A DNA stretch of 64,000 nucleotides from Marinobacter nitratireducens. Its GTDB lineage: Bacteria; Pseudomonadota; Gammaproteobacteria; Pseudomonadales; Oleiphilaceae. The translations under genes and the position numbers were made by a program. Below, one piece after another: positions 18,053-26,932 of the stretch. The first letter of the stretch is position 1; every line of letters begins with the position of its first letter. The stretch covers positions 461,788-525,787 of the forward strand of contig NZ_ANIE01000007.1 in the NCBI RefSeq assembly GCF_000708045.1, written 5' to 3'. Under the pieces are notes generated by a model. The model searched no databases. It was given only the letters and a program-made list of their open reading frames with translations, and was not told the DNA's origin.

Positions 18053-18961
18053 TTATCCCAGGGACAGGAAGACACCCATCAGTACCGGTGAGAGGAAGGA
18101 CAACAGGAAACCAGAGGCAATTGCGACAGGAACACATTCAAGCCCGCCGCTACTACGGATAACCGGCAAGGTGAAATCCATGGCAGTGGCCCCGCCATAG
18201 CCAATCGCAACGGCGGGACGCGCAGCGATCACCAGAGGAATGATCGCCAGGGCAATGATTTCCCGGAGCACGTCATTCATGAAAGCAACGCCGCCCCAGG
18301 CTGGTCCGAGGGCATCCCCAATAACAATACCCGAGAGCGAGTACCAACCGAATCCCGAGGCCAGTGCCAAAACATCATGCCAGGGCAGGGCCAGGAAAGG
18401 GATCAGGACACAGCCGGCAACCAGCGACGTGGCGACCAGCGTCAACGCAATGCCCAACCCCTGTCGATTCATCAGCAGTCGCCGCAGGGACAGGCCGGCG
18501 TTACGTAGTTGAAGTCCAATCAGAAACAGCAGCAGCATCAATGACCAGGTCGCAAGCTGCTCTGTCATGGGCAACTTCGGCAACACATAGTAGCCAGCCA
18601 ACAGTCCCGCCACCACCGCAAGTAACGGTTTGAGGCCCGCTAGAAATAACCGTTGATAACCCGTGTCGCACTCGCCATTCTGCGCCTGCAGAACCATTGG
18701 CAGACACCGATGGAAGGTCCACAGCCCCAACACATTGAATACAAAAAGAACCAGGACAAGCAGCAGCACCTGAACGGCCATGCCTCCAAGCTGCTCCGCC
18801 AGCCCATCCATCTGCCCCAGGCCCAGCCCCAGCAGGGCAAGGATGAAATACACCAGAAGCTCCACGCCATGGTGAATCGCCGTCATGATTCGACGATTTT
18901 CAAGTGGCAGTGCAAAACCCAGGAACAATGGCGCAAGAATGAGCAGCGCTCCGGTCAGCAT
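18053..18961 (-). CDS. Lysine exporter LysO family protein
   Basis: A 302-residue membrane protein with about eight to nine hydrophobic segments. Family features are GFGWYSLSGIVIGDALGPAWGGVAFMNDVLRE and the final GGLECVPVAIASGFLLSFLSPVLMG, matching LysO (formerly YbjE/DUF340), which exports L-lysine and toxic analogues from E. coli. AAGGA lies 7 bp before the ATG. Usually LysO has two Pfam halves; both are present here. Confidence 0.85.
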   Translation of the reverse strand: MLTGALLILAPLFLGFALPLENRRIMTAIHHGVELLVYFILALLGLGLGQMDGLAEQLGGMAVQVLLLVLVLFVFNVLGLWTFHRCLPMVLQAQNGECDTGYQRLFLAGLKPLLAVVAGLLAGYYVLPKLPMTEQLATWSLMLLLFLIGLQLRNAGLSLRRLLMNRQGLGIALTLVATSLVAGCVLIPFLALPWHDVLALASGFGWYSLSGIVIGDALGPAWGGVAFMNDVLREIIALAIIPLVIAARPAVAIGYGGATAMDFTLPVIRSSGGLECVPVAIASGFLLSFLSPVLMGVFLSLG

Positions 18962-19006
18962 GGGAGTCCTTGATACATCAGGGAGGCTAGGCGTATCGAC
19001 GCTGCA

Positions 19007-19327
19007 TCAGTGAAGTTTCTGGTCGTGACGATCCTGAACCAGTACCCAGGGAGCAATAACGACCGCCCAGAGTTCGGTGTTCTGATCGAACCAGGATTGC
19101 GCCAGGTCGGGCGGCACGTCCCCCACCTGGCCGGAAGACATCCACTGCTCAAACTGGGCTTTATTGTCTGCAGCGAGCTCGGAGGCAACGCCAATGAGAT
19201 CCAGCTCCGAGGCCACACGAACAACCTGACCACGCGCAAAGTAGGTCTGCAACTCGTGCCAGCGTATGCGGGAGGTCTCCAGATTCAGCTTGGATTTCAG
19301 ATCATCGGGGGAATGACTGGACAACAT
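19007..19327 (-). CDS. DUF2288 family protein
   Basis: About 106 residues from the ATG at 19327, which has GAGG 6 bp upstream; an in-frame TTG at 19339 is less likely. The protein is DUF2288 throughout: LNLETSRIRWHELQTYFARG, VASELDLIGVASELA and the ending WFDQNTELWAVVIAPWVLVQ. No membrane segment. Members are small cytoplasmic proteins of unknown role, often in marine gammaproteobacteria. Confidence 0.85.
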   Translation of the reverse strand: MLSSHSPDDLKSKLNLETSRIRWHELQTYFARGQVVRVASELDLIGVASELAADNKAQFEQWMSSGQVGDVPPDLAQSWFDQNTELWAVVIAPWVLVQDRHDQKLH

Positions 19328-19403
19328 GGGAAGCCTCAACTCAACTATTCAGGCCGCGTAGGGTAACCGAATCACCAACGCCGAGGCCAGCGTCCGCCTC
19401 CGG

Positions 19404-19799
19404 TCATGCCAGCCCTTCCCAGATTTCCCGGATACGATCCGAGAGTGTCATGGGGTCAAAAGGCTTGGGAATGACCGCTACGGCCCCCAGAGACAGATAT
19501 TCATTGACCTCCTCCGGCTGCACTTTGGCGGTCATGAAAATCGCCGGAACGTCTGCAAAGTCGCCGGTCTCCTTGATGGCTCTGAGCGTCGAGGGGCCAT
19601 CCATCTCCGGCATCATGACATCCAGCAATATCAATTGCGGGGAGAATTCGGCCAGCTGTTCAAGCGCTTTTCGGCCCGAATCACAGGTTCTGAGGTTAAA
19701 CCCACCAACGGCTTCCAGGGCCAGTTCGGCAACGGCCCGGATATCCTCTTCATCCTCAACCAGCATAATACGCTGTAACGCCGATACTGCGTCAGACAT
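19404..19799 (-). CDS. Single-domain response regulator (receiver only)
   Basis: 131 residues from the ATG at 19799; the longer in-frame lead to 19901 would lie wholly inside the HDOD gene. It has the full receiver set: VEDEEDIRAVAE (acidic pair), LILLDVMMPEMDG (phosphorylated Asp), MTAK (Thr) and IPKPFDP (Lys). With no output domain it probably works as a phosphate sink or by protein contact. Its start overlaps the HDOD gene stop by 8 bp. Confidence 0.9.
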   Translation of the reverse strand: MSDAVSALQRIMLVEDEEDIRAVAELALEAVGGFNLRTCDSGRKALEQLAEFSPQLILLDVMMPEMDGPSTLRAIKETGDFADVPAIFMTAKVQPEEVNEYLSLGAVAVIPKPFDPMTLSDRIREIWEGLA

Positions 19800-20970
19800 T
19801 GTTCTGTTCCTCATTACGGGCCTGCTCTGCCACGGAGTTCTTGTACCACTCTTCAAGCCCCAGATGCCGCATAATCTTTGAACAGTCTGGGTGCTTGTCA
19901 CCGGGCCCAGCCATTAAACCTGCGGCCCGCATCACCATGTGGTTCTGGGTCACATTCTCCCGCGACAGTGCGTGAACCGCCCCAATCATCTGCCTCAGTT
20001 CCAGGGGCAACCTCCACTGCACCTTGAGCTGGTTTCCGTAGCGCTGGGACCATTCCTTGAGTGCCGTTTCAAGCTCATCTTCACCAACCGAGCCGCCACC
20101 ATCCTGCATAAACTGGTCCACAACTTTCAGCACCGCCAGTTCCCCCACCCGACTCAACAGGCCCGCGGTCTGGAACTCGGGGCCTCGCTTTCCCATGGCA
20201 AGGGCAATCTTCTGGGCTTCCGCGGCAACGGCCTCTGCCTGCGACTGGAATCGGGCAGCGCAGTCCCGCAATGAATCGGTGGTGAAATCGGAGGCGACGT
20301 TCAGGGCCATGGCCAATGCCTGGCTCAGCGCCATCGGCACCCCCATCACCGAGATTGCATCACGAACACTGCTCACCGGCTCCCCGGTGCGGCGGAACGA
20401 CGACCGGTTTGCCACTTCCAGCAGCCGGGCGCACAGTGCGACCTCCTTCTGCCAGCGGTCTGCCAACTGGGCCCCGGAGATGTCCGACGCACGCTCAAGC
20501 AAAGCGAGAATCCCACCAACATCCAGGCGCCCCGAAACGTGAATTCCGGACTCAAGCCCCTCCGAAAGACTCTCGGCGAGCGTTCTGTTCGACGTTTCGG
20601 GTGGCAGCTTGTCCCCGATCATGCCCAGTAGCCGATTGTGCAGCATCTCGACATCAAAGGGTTTACTGATATAGCCGCTGATACCGTAGTGGGCCGCTTT
20701 GAGAATCGACTCCCGGTCCGCCCGGGCGGTGATCATCACCACAGGCACCTGCTTGTCCACAGCACGTATATCCCGCAACAGAGCCAGGCCCGAACCATCT
20801 GGTAGCGTCCAGTCGATAATATAGAGCTCCGGATTCTGGGACTCCCACAGCTGGTGGGCGTCGCTGACGGTAGGCGCCTGGAATATCCTCAAAGCCGGGT
20901 GAAGACCGGCAACAACGGTCTCCAGCAGATCCGCCATCAGGTCGTCGTCTTCAACGATCAGGACGTGCAC
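19792..20970 (-). CDS. Response regulator with HDOD domain
   Basis: A 392-residue regulator: receiver at about 1-125 (VEDDDLMADLLE, YIIDWTLPDGSG, ITAR, ISKPFD), then an HDOD domain (LLEVANRSSFRRTGEPVSSV, AISVMGVPMALSQALAMAL). HDOD domains are non-catalytic HD relatives that mediate protein contacts in signalling. The GTG start at 20970 overlaps the previous gene by 13 bp and has AAGG 8 bp upstream. It is the second of a three-gene regulator operon. Confidence 0.9.
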   Translation of the reverse strand: MHVLIVEDDDLMADLLETVVAGLHPALRIFQAPTVSDAHQLWESQNPELYIIDWTLPDGSGLALLRDIRAVDKQVPVVMITARADRESILKAAHYGISGYISKPFDVEMLHNRLLGMIGDKLPPETSNRTLAESLSEGLESGIHVSGRLDVGGILALLERASDISGAQLADRWQKEVALCARLLEVANRSSFRRTGEPVSSVRDAISVMGVPMALSQALAMALNVASDFTTDSLRDCAARFQSQAEAVAAEAQKIALAMGKRGPEFQTAGLLSRVGELAVLKVVDQFMQDGGGSVGEDELETALKEWSQRYGNQLKVQWRLPLELRQMIGAVHALSRENVTQNHMVMRAAGLMAGPGDKHPDCSKIMRHLGLEEWYKNSVAEQARNEEQNNV

Positions 20971-22640
20971 TGGACAACCTTCCCTGCTGAGCCAATGTCC
21001 GCTTCGCCAAATACCGACACGCCATTACGCCCTCTGGACTTTTGAACGTACAGCGCCTGATCGGCGGCTTCAATGGCCTCTTCCCCATTCTCAAACGCTG
21101 CCAGCGGCGCCAGGCCGATGCTCACGGTCACAAAAAACTCCTGGCCCTTTGAGGTGTAACTGATTCTGCGCATCTGCTCACAAACCGCCTGTAATGCCTC
21201 AACGGCATTCTCCAGAGAACAATCCGGCATCACCACGAGGAACTCTTCGCCTCCATACCGGCCAATCACATCGGTCTTGCGCAGGCGATGTCGAAGCAGG
21301 TTCGCCAGTCCCTTGATGACAAGGTCGCCAGTTCGATGCCCGAAGCGGTCATTGACCAGCTTGAAGTGGTCCAGATCCAGCATTGCGACGACGGAATCCT
21401 GTCCAAACCGGCGACAACGCGAATGCTCCTTGCCCACTTCCTGTTTTACCAACGAATGTTTGAGCAGCCCGGTAAGACTGTCTCTCGATGCCAGTTTAGC
21501 CAGCTGTCTGGCCCTGTTGCATTTTACCCTGACCGCCCGAAGCAGGAAGCTGTCAGAAATCGGTTTGGTAAGAAATACATCGCCACCTTTGGACAGAGCA
21601 TCAACCTGAAACTCACGATCATCTTCGGAGGAGAGAAAAATGATATGCAGCCCGACCCACTCCGGATCAAAACGAAGCATTCTCGCCAGCGTCGGGCCAC
21701 TGTAATGCCCCATCTGCACATCCATCAGCACCAGATCCGGCTGAAATTCCGAGAGAGCGCCCAACAGTTCAGAGGGTGACCGGACCTTGTGAACGTTCAT
21801 GCCCCCGTCTTCCAGCACCAGACCATAATGCTCCAACAACTCCGGATCATCATCGACGATCAGCACACGTCCCTTACCCAGTTCAAGACGCTCGCCGATC
21901 AGGCGCTCGATGTAATCCGCGAGCAGCGGTACATCGACAGGCTCTGGAAAAAAGCCATCGGCGCCATTCTCCGCCAGCTTGTAGCGGTCATCAAAACCGT
22001 CAACTGAGCCAACGCAGATAATGGGGGGAAGCGTGACGTCGGTTCCGAACGTGTTACCGCCTGCAGAAAACAGACTGTCTCGCACCAGCACGGCCGAGGC
22101 ATCAACAAGGACCCTTTCCGGCACATCCAACAGTCCAGAGTAACTGTGAATGATAAAACCATGATGGGTCAGTGCCGAGGCCAGGGAGCGCGCCCTGTCT
22201 GGCTCCGGCTCAACGAGGACAACCATTGGCTCGGCAACGTCTCTTAGCCCTTCTTCCAACGCTGAACCGGTCGGAGTGCTCTCTGATCCACCGCCGGAAA
22301 CCATGTCCGACAAACCCTCAACACGGCGCATGAACGACTGGTCCAGAAACTGGCTGACATCATCATGGGTACCAGGCGCCTTCTCGACAAAGGGCTTTAT
22401 GATCTGCTCCAGTTCCCGTGCTTCCCGCCCCAGCGCCGAATACCCAAAGGTACCCGCAGAACCCGCCAGACGGTGCAAGGATTGGTAAGCCGAGAGTATT
22501 TCACCGGAATCCACTCCGGAAGAATGCACCCGACTCAACGATTGTTGCAGCGAACTCAGCGCGCAAAGCGCCTTCTCTCTGAACCGCATTTTCAGCAGAG
22601 CCAGCTTCCTTGCCACATCCGCGCTGTTTTGATCTGCCAT
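20958..22640 (-). CDS. Hpt-receiver-receiver-GGDEF protein
   Basis: A 560-residue cytoplasmic phosphorelay protein. The Hpt domain covers about 1-110, with the phosphorylatable His near 56 (SLHRLAGSAGTFG). A first receiver-like domain (MVVLVEPEPDRARSL, VLVRDS) lacks the usual lysine (FFPEPVD) and looks degenerate. A complete receiver follows (LIVDDDPELLEHYG, LVLMDVQMGHYSG, LTKPIS). The GGDEF domain has the active variant RYGGEEFLVV. It could accept phosphate from the divergent kinases and set c-di-GMP synthesis. It heads the 19404-22640 operon. Confidence 0.92.
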   Translation of the reverse strand: MADQNSADVARKLALLKMRFREKALCALSSLQQSLSRVHSSGVDSGEILSAYQSLHRLAGSAGTFGYSALGREARELEQIIKPFVEKAPGTHDDVSQFLDQSFMRRVEGLSDMVSGGGSESTPTGSALEEGLRDVAEPMVVLVEPEPDRARSLASALTHHGFIIHSYSGLLDVPERVLVDASAVLVRDSLFSAGGNTFGTDVTLPPIICVGSVDGFDDRYKLAENGADGFFPEPVDVPLLADYIERLIGERLELGKGRVLIVDDDPELLEHYGLVLEDGGMNVHKVRSPSELLGALSEFQPDLVLMDVQMGHYSGPTLARMLRFDPEWVGLHIIFLSSEDDREFQVDALSKGGDVFLTKPISDSFLLRAVRVKCNRARQLAKLASRDSLTGLLKHSLVKQEVGKEHSRCRRFGQDSVVAMLDLDHFKLVNDRFGHRTGDLVIKGLANLLRHRLRKTDVIGRYGGEEFLVVMPDCSLENAVEALQAVCEQMRRISYTSKGQEFFVTVSIGLAPLAAFENGEEAIEAADQALYVQKSRGRNGVSVFGEADIGSAGKVVQCTS

Positions 22641-22668
22641 AACTGCTCAATCCGGATAAGGGACTAAG

Positions 22669-22674
22669 TATAAT
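22669..22674 (+). promoter_or_regulatory. Possible -10 box of the triple-kinase operon
   Basis: A perfect TATAAT lies 62 bp before the TTG start of the first kinase, in the 96-bp gap between the divergent operons. No good -35 box is seen 16-18 bp upstream (CTCAAT), so recognition may need an activator. Confidence 0.35.
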
Positions 22675-22736
22675 TGTGCCATACTGCCCCTTAAAAAGTT
22701 CGTCTTTCAAACCAAAGTACCATCAAGGAAGCCGCT

Positions 22737-24521
22737 TTGCCCTCATTCTCACTAGGCACACGCCTCGCTCTCGTCATTCTGCTGGGAACGATTGCGACCG
22801 TCGGATCTGTGCTTCTGGTGGCCTACAACGCTCTGGTGGAGGACTTTGAAACGCTTCTGACCCAACAGCAACTGGCCGAAACCCGACGCATCTCAGCCGA
22901 GGTGGATCAGCGTCTGCAATTAAAACTAGACGTTCTGGCTGAATCCGCCAGCCTCCTCAACGACGGCAAGACGCTCCATTCCCTTTCAGAAATCAGTGCC
23001 CAACTGAACCGGCAAGCCCTTCTCCAATCCCTGTTTCCCGATGGTATCCTCGTCCTGGACGAGCATGCGACGGCCATCTATGAGAGCTTCCATGTGCCGG
23101 GGCGGCTTGGCACCAACTACGCGGACCGTCGACATTTCCGGCGCGCTCTGCAAACCCGGGAACCGGTGATCAGCCGGCCCATTATCGGAAGAACCACAGG
23201 TGTCCCGCTGTTGTCATTTCTTGCGCCGATTGAGTCAGACGAGGGCGATTTGCTCGGATTCATTGCGGGCACGATCAAAGTGGGACAAACCAGCCTGATA
23301 CCACCAGGACTTCTGCGAAGTATTCGAGACAGCGACGCCAGCTTCAAGGTCGTCGACATGGACAATTTTCTCTTCATTGAGGGGGGCCCGTCCGATCAGC
23401 GCGACATTGAGTCGCTCCCGCCTCCCGGACAGGATCCACTCATCGATGCAGCGCTTTCAGGCACCGGTTTTGGTCGGGTTATTGACAATAACGGCCATGA
23501 ACTGATTTTTGCGGCCAGCCATCTGCAGAGGCTTGGCTGGCTGTTTGTAAGGGCCGTGCCTTACGAGAGAGCCTCCGCGCCGGCAAAGAAATCATTTTCC
23601 CGCTTTCTAGGGATCAGCCTGGGCATCGGGTTGATGATTGCGCTACTAAGCTTCATCGCCAGTCGCTCCATCACACGACCGCTGGATCGCATGACACGTG
23701 CGATCAAAAGCATGGTCAGAAAGCCTGAAAAGGCGGTCCGGTTGTCCCTTAATGGCCCCCGGGAAGTTCAGAACCTGGCCTCCGCCTTCAACCGTCTTAT
23801 GGATGAACGTGACGCCATGAGCGAGATGAAGGAGCACTTTGTCTCCAACGTCAGTCACGAACTTCGAACCCCCCTCACCTCGATCAACGGTGCCTTACGT
23901 TTGCTCGAGTCGGGAGCTGCCGGTGAATTGCCGGAGAAAGCCCAGCAAATGAGCACACTAGCACTGCGTAATGGGGAACGATTGCAGATGCTGATTTCGG
24001 ACCTTCTGGATTTCAGCAAGCTAACCGCGGGGCAAATGTCGGTCTCGCTGAGGACACAAGCGCTTGATCCGATTATCGAAGCGGCCATTGCCAGCAACCA
24101 GTCGATGGCCTCCGAGTATCAAGTGCGCCTGGAGAAGCATGAGGACTCCAACTTCCAGATCGTTGCAGACAATCACCGACTTCGACAGGTACTCGATAAC
24201 TACATCAGTAATGCCATAAAGTTTTCACCGGCTGAGCAATGTGTCCGGGTCACCGCCGAGGAGGCCGACCACGACTTCGTCCGGATCGTGGTAAGCGATC
24301 GCGGCGACGGTGTACCGAAGAACTTCATTCCCAAACTTTTCGAGCGCTTTTCACAGGCGGAGGAGGGCACCACTCGATCGGTCAAAGGAACGGGACTTGG
24401 GCTTGCCATTTGTGCTGAGCTCGCACAACTGATGCATGGGCGCGTCGGTTATTACTTTGATCGGGGCGCTCATTTCTGGATTGAAATACCACGCGACGGC
24501 AAGCCCCGGGGAGAACCATGA
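22737..24521 (+). CDS. Membrane sensor histidine kinase (dCache-HAMP-HisKA)
   Basis: 594 residues from a TTG at 22737 backed by AAGGA 6-7 bp upstream. A membrane helix (LALVILLGTIATVGSVLLVAY) is followed by a periplasmic Cache-type sensor with NYADRRHFRRAL and RTTGVPLLSFLAPI, a second helix, HAMP (SRSITRPLDRMTRAI), HisKA ([14 protein letters not shown]) and HATPase ([27 protein letters not shown]). Cache domains usually bind small organic acids or amino acids. It is the first of three coupled kinase genes (ATGA overlap). Confidence 0.93.
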   Translation: MPSFSLGTRLALVILLGTIATVGSVLLVAYNALVEDFETLLTQQQLAETRRISAEVDQRLQLKLDVLAESASLLNDGKTLHSLSEISAQLNRQALLQSLFPDGILVLDEHATAIYESFHVPGRLGTNYADRRHFRRALQTREPVISRPIIGRTTGVPLLSFLAPIESDEGDLLGFIAGTIKVGQTSLIPPGLLRSIRDSDASFKVVDMDNFLFIEGGPSDQRDIESLPPPGQDPLIDAALSGTGFGRVIDNNGHELIFAASHLQRLGWLFVRAVPYERASAPAKKSFSRFLGISLGIGLMIALLSFIASRSITRPLDRMTRAIKSMVRKPEKAVRLSLNGPREVQNLASAFNRLMDERDAMSEMKEHFVSNVSHELRTPLTSINGALRLLESGAAGELPEKAQQMSTLALRNGERLQMLISDLLDFSKLTAGQMSVSLRTQALDPIIEAAIASNQSMASEYQVRLEKHEDSNFQIVADNHRLRQVLDNYISNAIKFSPAEQCVRVTAEEADHDFVRIVVSDRGDGVPKNFIPKLFERFSQAEEGTTRSVKGTGLGLAICAELAQLMHGRVGYYFDRGAHFWIEIPRDGKPRGEP

Positions 24522-26932
24522 CAACACCTAACACCCCCACGGAAGCTAATGGCCCCGTGACAGAGCGAGAATCTGAAGTCTACCGCGAACTCAAGCAAAG
24601 CGAGCGGCGGGCGCGATCCGTTATTGAGGGCACCAATGTTGGTACGTGGGAATGGAATATCCAGACCGGGGAAACCATCGTCAACGCACGCTGGGCTCAA
24701 ATCTGCGGGTATCGACTGGAGGAGCTGGAGCCGGTCAGCATCCAGACCTGGCTTGACCTGACCCATCCCGAAGATTTGAAAGAGGCAGAGCTAAGGCTCA
24801 ACGCACACTTCAACCAAACCGAATCTGTGTACGATTTCCGGGGCCGGATGCGCCACAAAGACGGGCACTGGATATGGGTGCATACCCGGGGCCAGGTCTT
24901 TGAGTGGACGCAAGACGGCGCTCCGCTGATGATGTACGGCACCCAGGCCGACGTCACTCAGGAAACGCATAATCTGCAGCGGATCCAGCAGCAGAACACC
25001 GCGCTTGGCATACTCAATGAGCTTGCCCTGGACCCCGAAACCGACGATACCGCAAGGATCCAGAAAGCCCTGCGACTTGGTTCGGAATACCTGACGTTGC
25101 CGCTTGCGATCGTCAGCGAGATTACCAGTGAGGTCTATACCATACGATGGTTCCACGCGCCGGACGATGCCGGCCTGGAGATCGGTGCCCATTTTCCACT
25201 CAGCCAGACCTACTGCTCTATCCTGATTGAAGAAACGCAAGGGCAAAGCCTGGCCATCGACCACATGGGCAGGTCTCGGCACTGCTCTCATGACTGCTAT
25301 GAGGCGTTCGGCCTCGAAAGCTATATTGCCGCACCCATCATGGTTCGGGACCGGCTGTTCGGCACCCTCAACTTTTCATCATCGGAGCCACGCCACACGG
25401 CCTTCTCCGATACCGAGATTACGTTTGTGACTTTGCTGGCGCGCTGGATCGCAGGTGTCATCGAGCGGAAAATAAGTACCGAGTTGCAGACAAAGTTGAT
25501 AGAACAAGTCCCCGGTGTACTCTACCAATACCGACTCTGGCCGGATGGCCATTCCGCTTTTCCTTTCGCCAGTCCGCACCTCGAGCACATCTACGGCGTA
25601 GAGCCAGCAGATGTCCTTAATGACGCGTCCGCCGTGTTCAAAAGCATCCACCCCGACGACCAGCGGGACGTGGAAAACTCCATTTCAGAGTCCGCCGCCA
25701 ACGTGGCGATCTGGCAGCATCAGTACCGTGTCAAGCAAGGCTCTCACGCCTGGCGCTGGGTTGAGGGGCAAGCATCACCAGAGGTGCTGCCCGATCAGAG
25801 CATCATGTGGCATGGCTATATTGCAGACATTGACGACAAAAAACGCATTGAGCTCGCGCTCAAGGAGAGCGAGGCACAGCTGCGTCGGCTCTATGAACTC
25901 TCTCCCATCGGTATCGCACTGAATGACTACCATTCCGGCGACTTTCTCGATGCCAATGAGTCTCTGATGGCCCCAACCGGCTACACCGGCAAGGAACTCA
26001 CATCATCGACGTTTCGGCGGCTTCTGCCCTCCAGTGCTGCCACGCTGATCGAGAGGATTATCGCTGAACTTCGCGAAACCGGGCGCTACGGTCCGTACGA
26101 ACTGGATATCCTTCGCAAAGACGGGACAACCTACCCGGCGCAGGTTCGCGGTATGCGCATTACCAACGCGTCAGGGCGAGCGCTTGTGTGGAGCCTGGTC
26201 GAAGATATCTCGGAACGGCGCAAAATTGACCGGATGAAGAGCGAGTTTATCTCGACCGTGAGCCATGAACTTCGGACGCCTTTGACCTCCATAGCAGGTT
26301 CTCTCGGCTTGGTGTCGAGCGGCACCCTCGGGAAACTGCCGGATCAGGTCACGAGACTCATTTCGATTGCGCATCGAAACAGTGAACAACTTAAAGCGCT
26401 TGTTGATGATCTACTGGACATGGAAAAACTGATGTCCGGACGGATGACCATGCACCTTTCCGACGAGCAACTGCTCCCAATTGTCCAAGAGGCTTCAGAC
26501 CGTCTCCGGACCTACGCCATCGACAGCGGGGTTTCTGTCGTCATTGAAAACGCAGACCCCGACGCAACGGCAACCATCGACCGGGCCCGGCTGGACCAGG
26601 CGGTCACCAACCTGCTTTCCAACGCCATCAAATTCTCGCCGAACCATGGCACCGTCAACGTGGCAATACAGACGGATGGGCAGCAGGCTCATATTCGGGT
26701 ATCTGACGAAGGACCGGGGGTACCCAACAATTTTCGGCCCCGAATTTTCCAGAAGTTTGCCCAGGCGGACAGTTCCGACACCCGCGGCAAGCGAGGGACA
26801 GGACTGGGGCTCGCAATTACTAAAGAGATCATGACCCAGATGGGCGGCAACGTGGATTTCACGTCTGTTGAGGGTAACGGAGCCACCTTCTGGTTGTCGA
26901 TGCCAATGACCGGGCCTCAGGGCGAATCATGA
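24518..26932 (+). CDS. Soluble PAS-GAF-PAS-PAS histidine kinase
   Basis: 804 residues with no membrane segment. The order is PAS/PAC (GTNVGTWEWNIQTGE, the PAS_3 type), GAF (LGILNELALDPETDD onward, with SYIAAPIMVRDRLFG), PAS, PAS/PAC (YELSPIGIALNDYHSGDFL), HisKA ([14 protein letters not shown]) and HATPase ([19 protein letters not shown]). The domains suggest cytoplasmic sensing of redox state or a small ligand, but no heme or flavin motif is clear. Overlaps both neighbours by ATGA, so the three kinases should be made together. Confidence 0.93.
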   Translation: MTTPNTPTEANGPVTERESEVYRELKQSERRARSVIEGTNVGTWEWNIQTGETIVNARWAQICGYRLEELEPVSIQTWLDLTHPEDLKEAELRLNAHFNQTESVYDFRGRMRHKDGHWIWVHTRGQVFEWTQDGAPLMMYGTQADVTQETHNLQRIQQQNTALGILNELALDPETDDTARIQKALRLGSEYLTLPLAIVSEITSEVYTIRWFHAPDDAGLEIGAHFPLSQTYCSILIEETQGQSLAIDHMGRSRHCSHDCYEAFGLESYIAAPIMVRDRLFGTLNFSSSEPRHTAFSDTEITFVTLLARWIAGVIERKISTELQTKLIEQVPGVLYQYRLWPDGHSAFPFASPHLEHIYGVEPADVLNDASAVFKSIHPDDQRDVENSISESAANVAIWQHQYRVKQGSHAWRWVEGQASPEVLPDQSIMWHGYIADIDDKKRIELALKESEAQLRRLYELSPIGIALNDYHSGDFLDANESLMAPTGYTGKELTSSTFRRLLPSSAATLIERIIAELRETGRYGPYELDILRKDGTTYPAQVRGMRITNASGRALVWSLVEDISERRKIDRMKSEFISTVSHELRTPLTSIAGSLGLVSSGTLGKLPDQVTRLISIAHRNSEQLKALVDDLLDMEKLMSGRMTMHLSDEQLLPIVQEASDRLRTYAIDSGVSVVIENADPDATATIDRARLDQAVTNLLSNAIKFSPNHGTVNVAIQTDGQQAHIRVSDEGPGVPNNFRPRIFQKFAQADSSDTRGKRGTGLGLAITKEIMTQMGGNVDFTSVEGNGATFWLSMPMTGPQGES

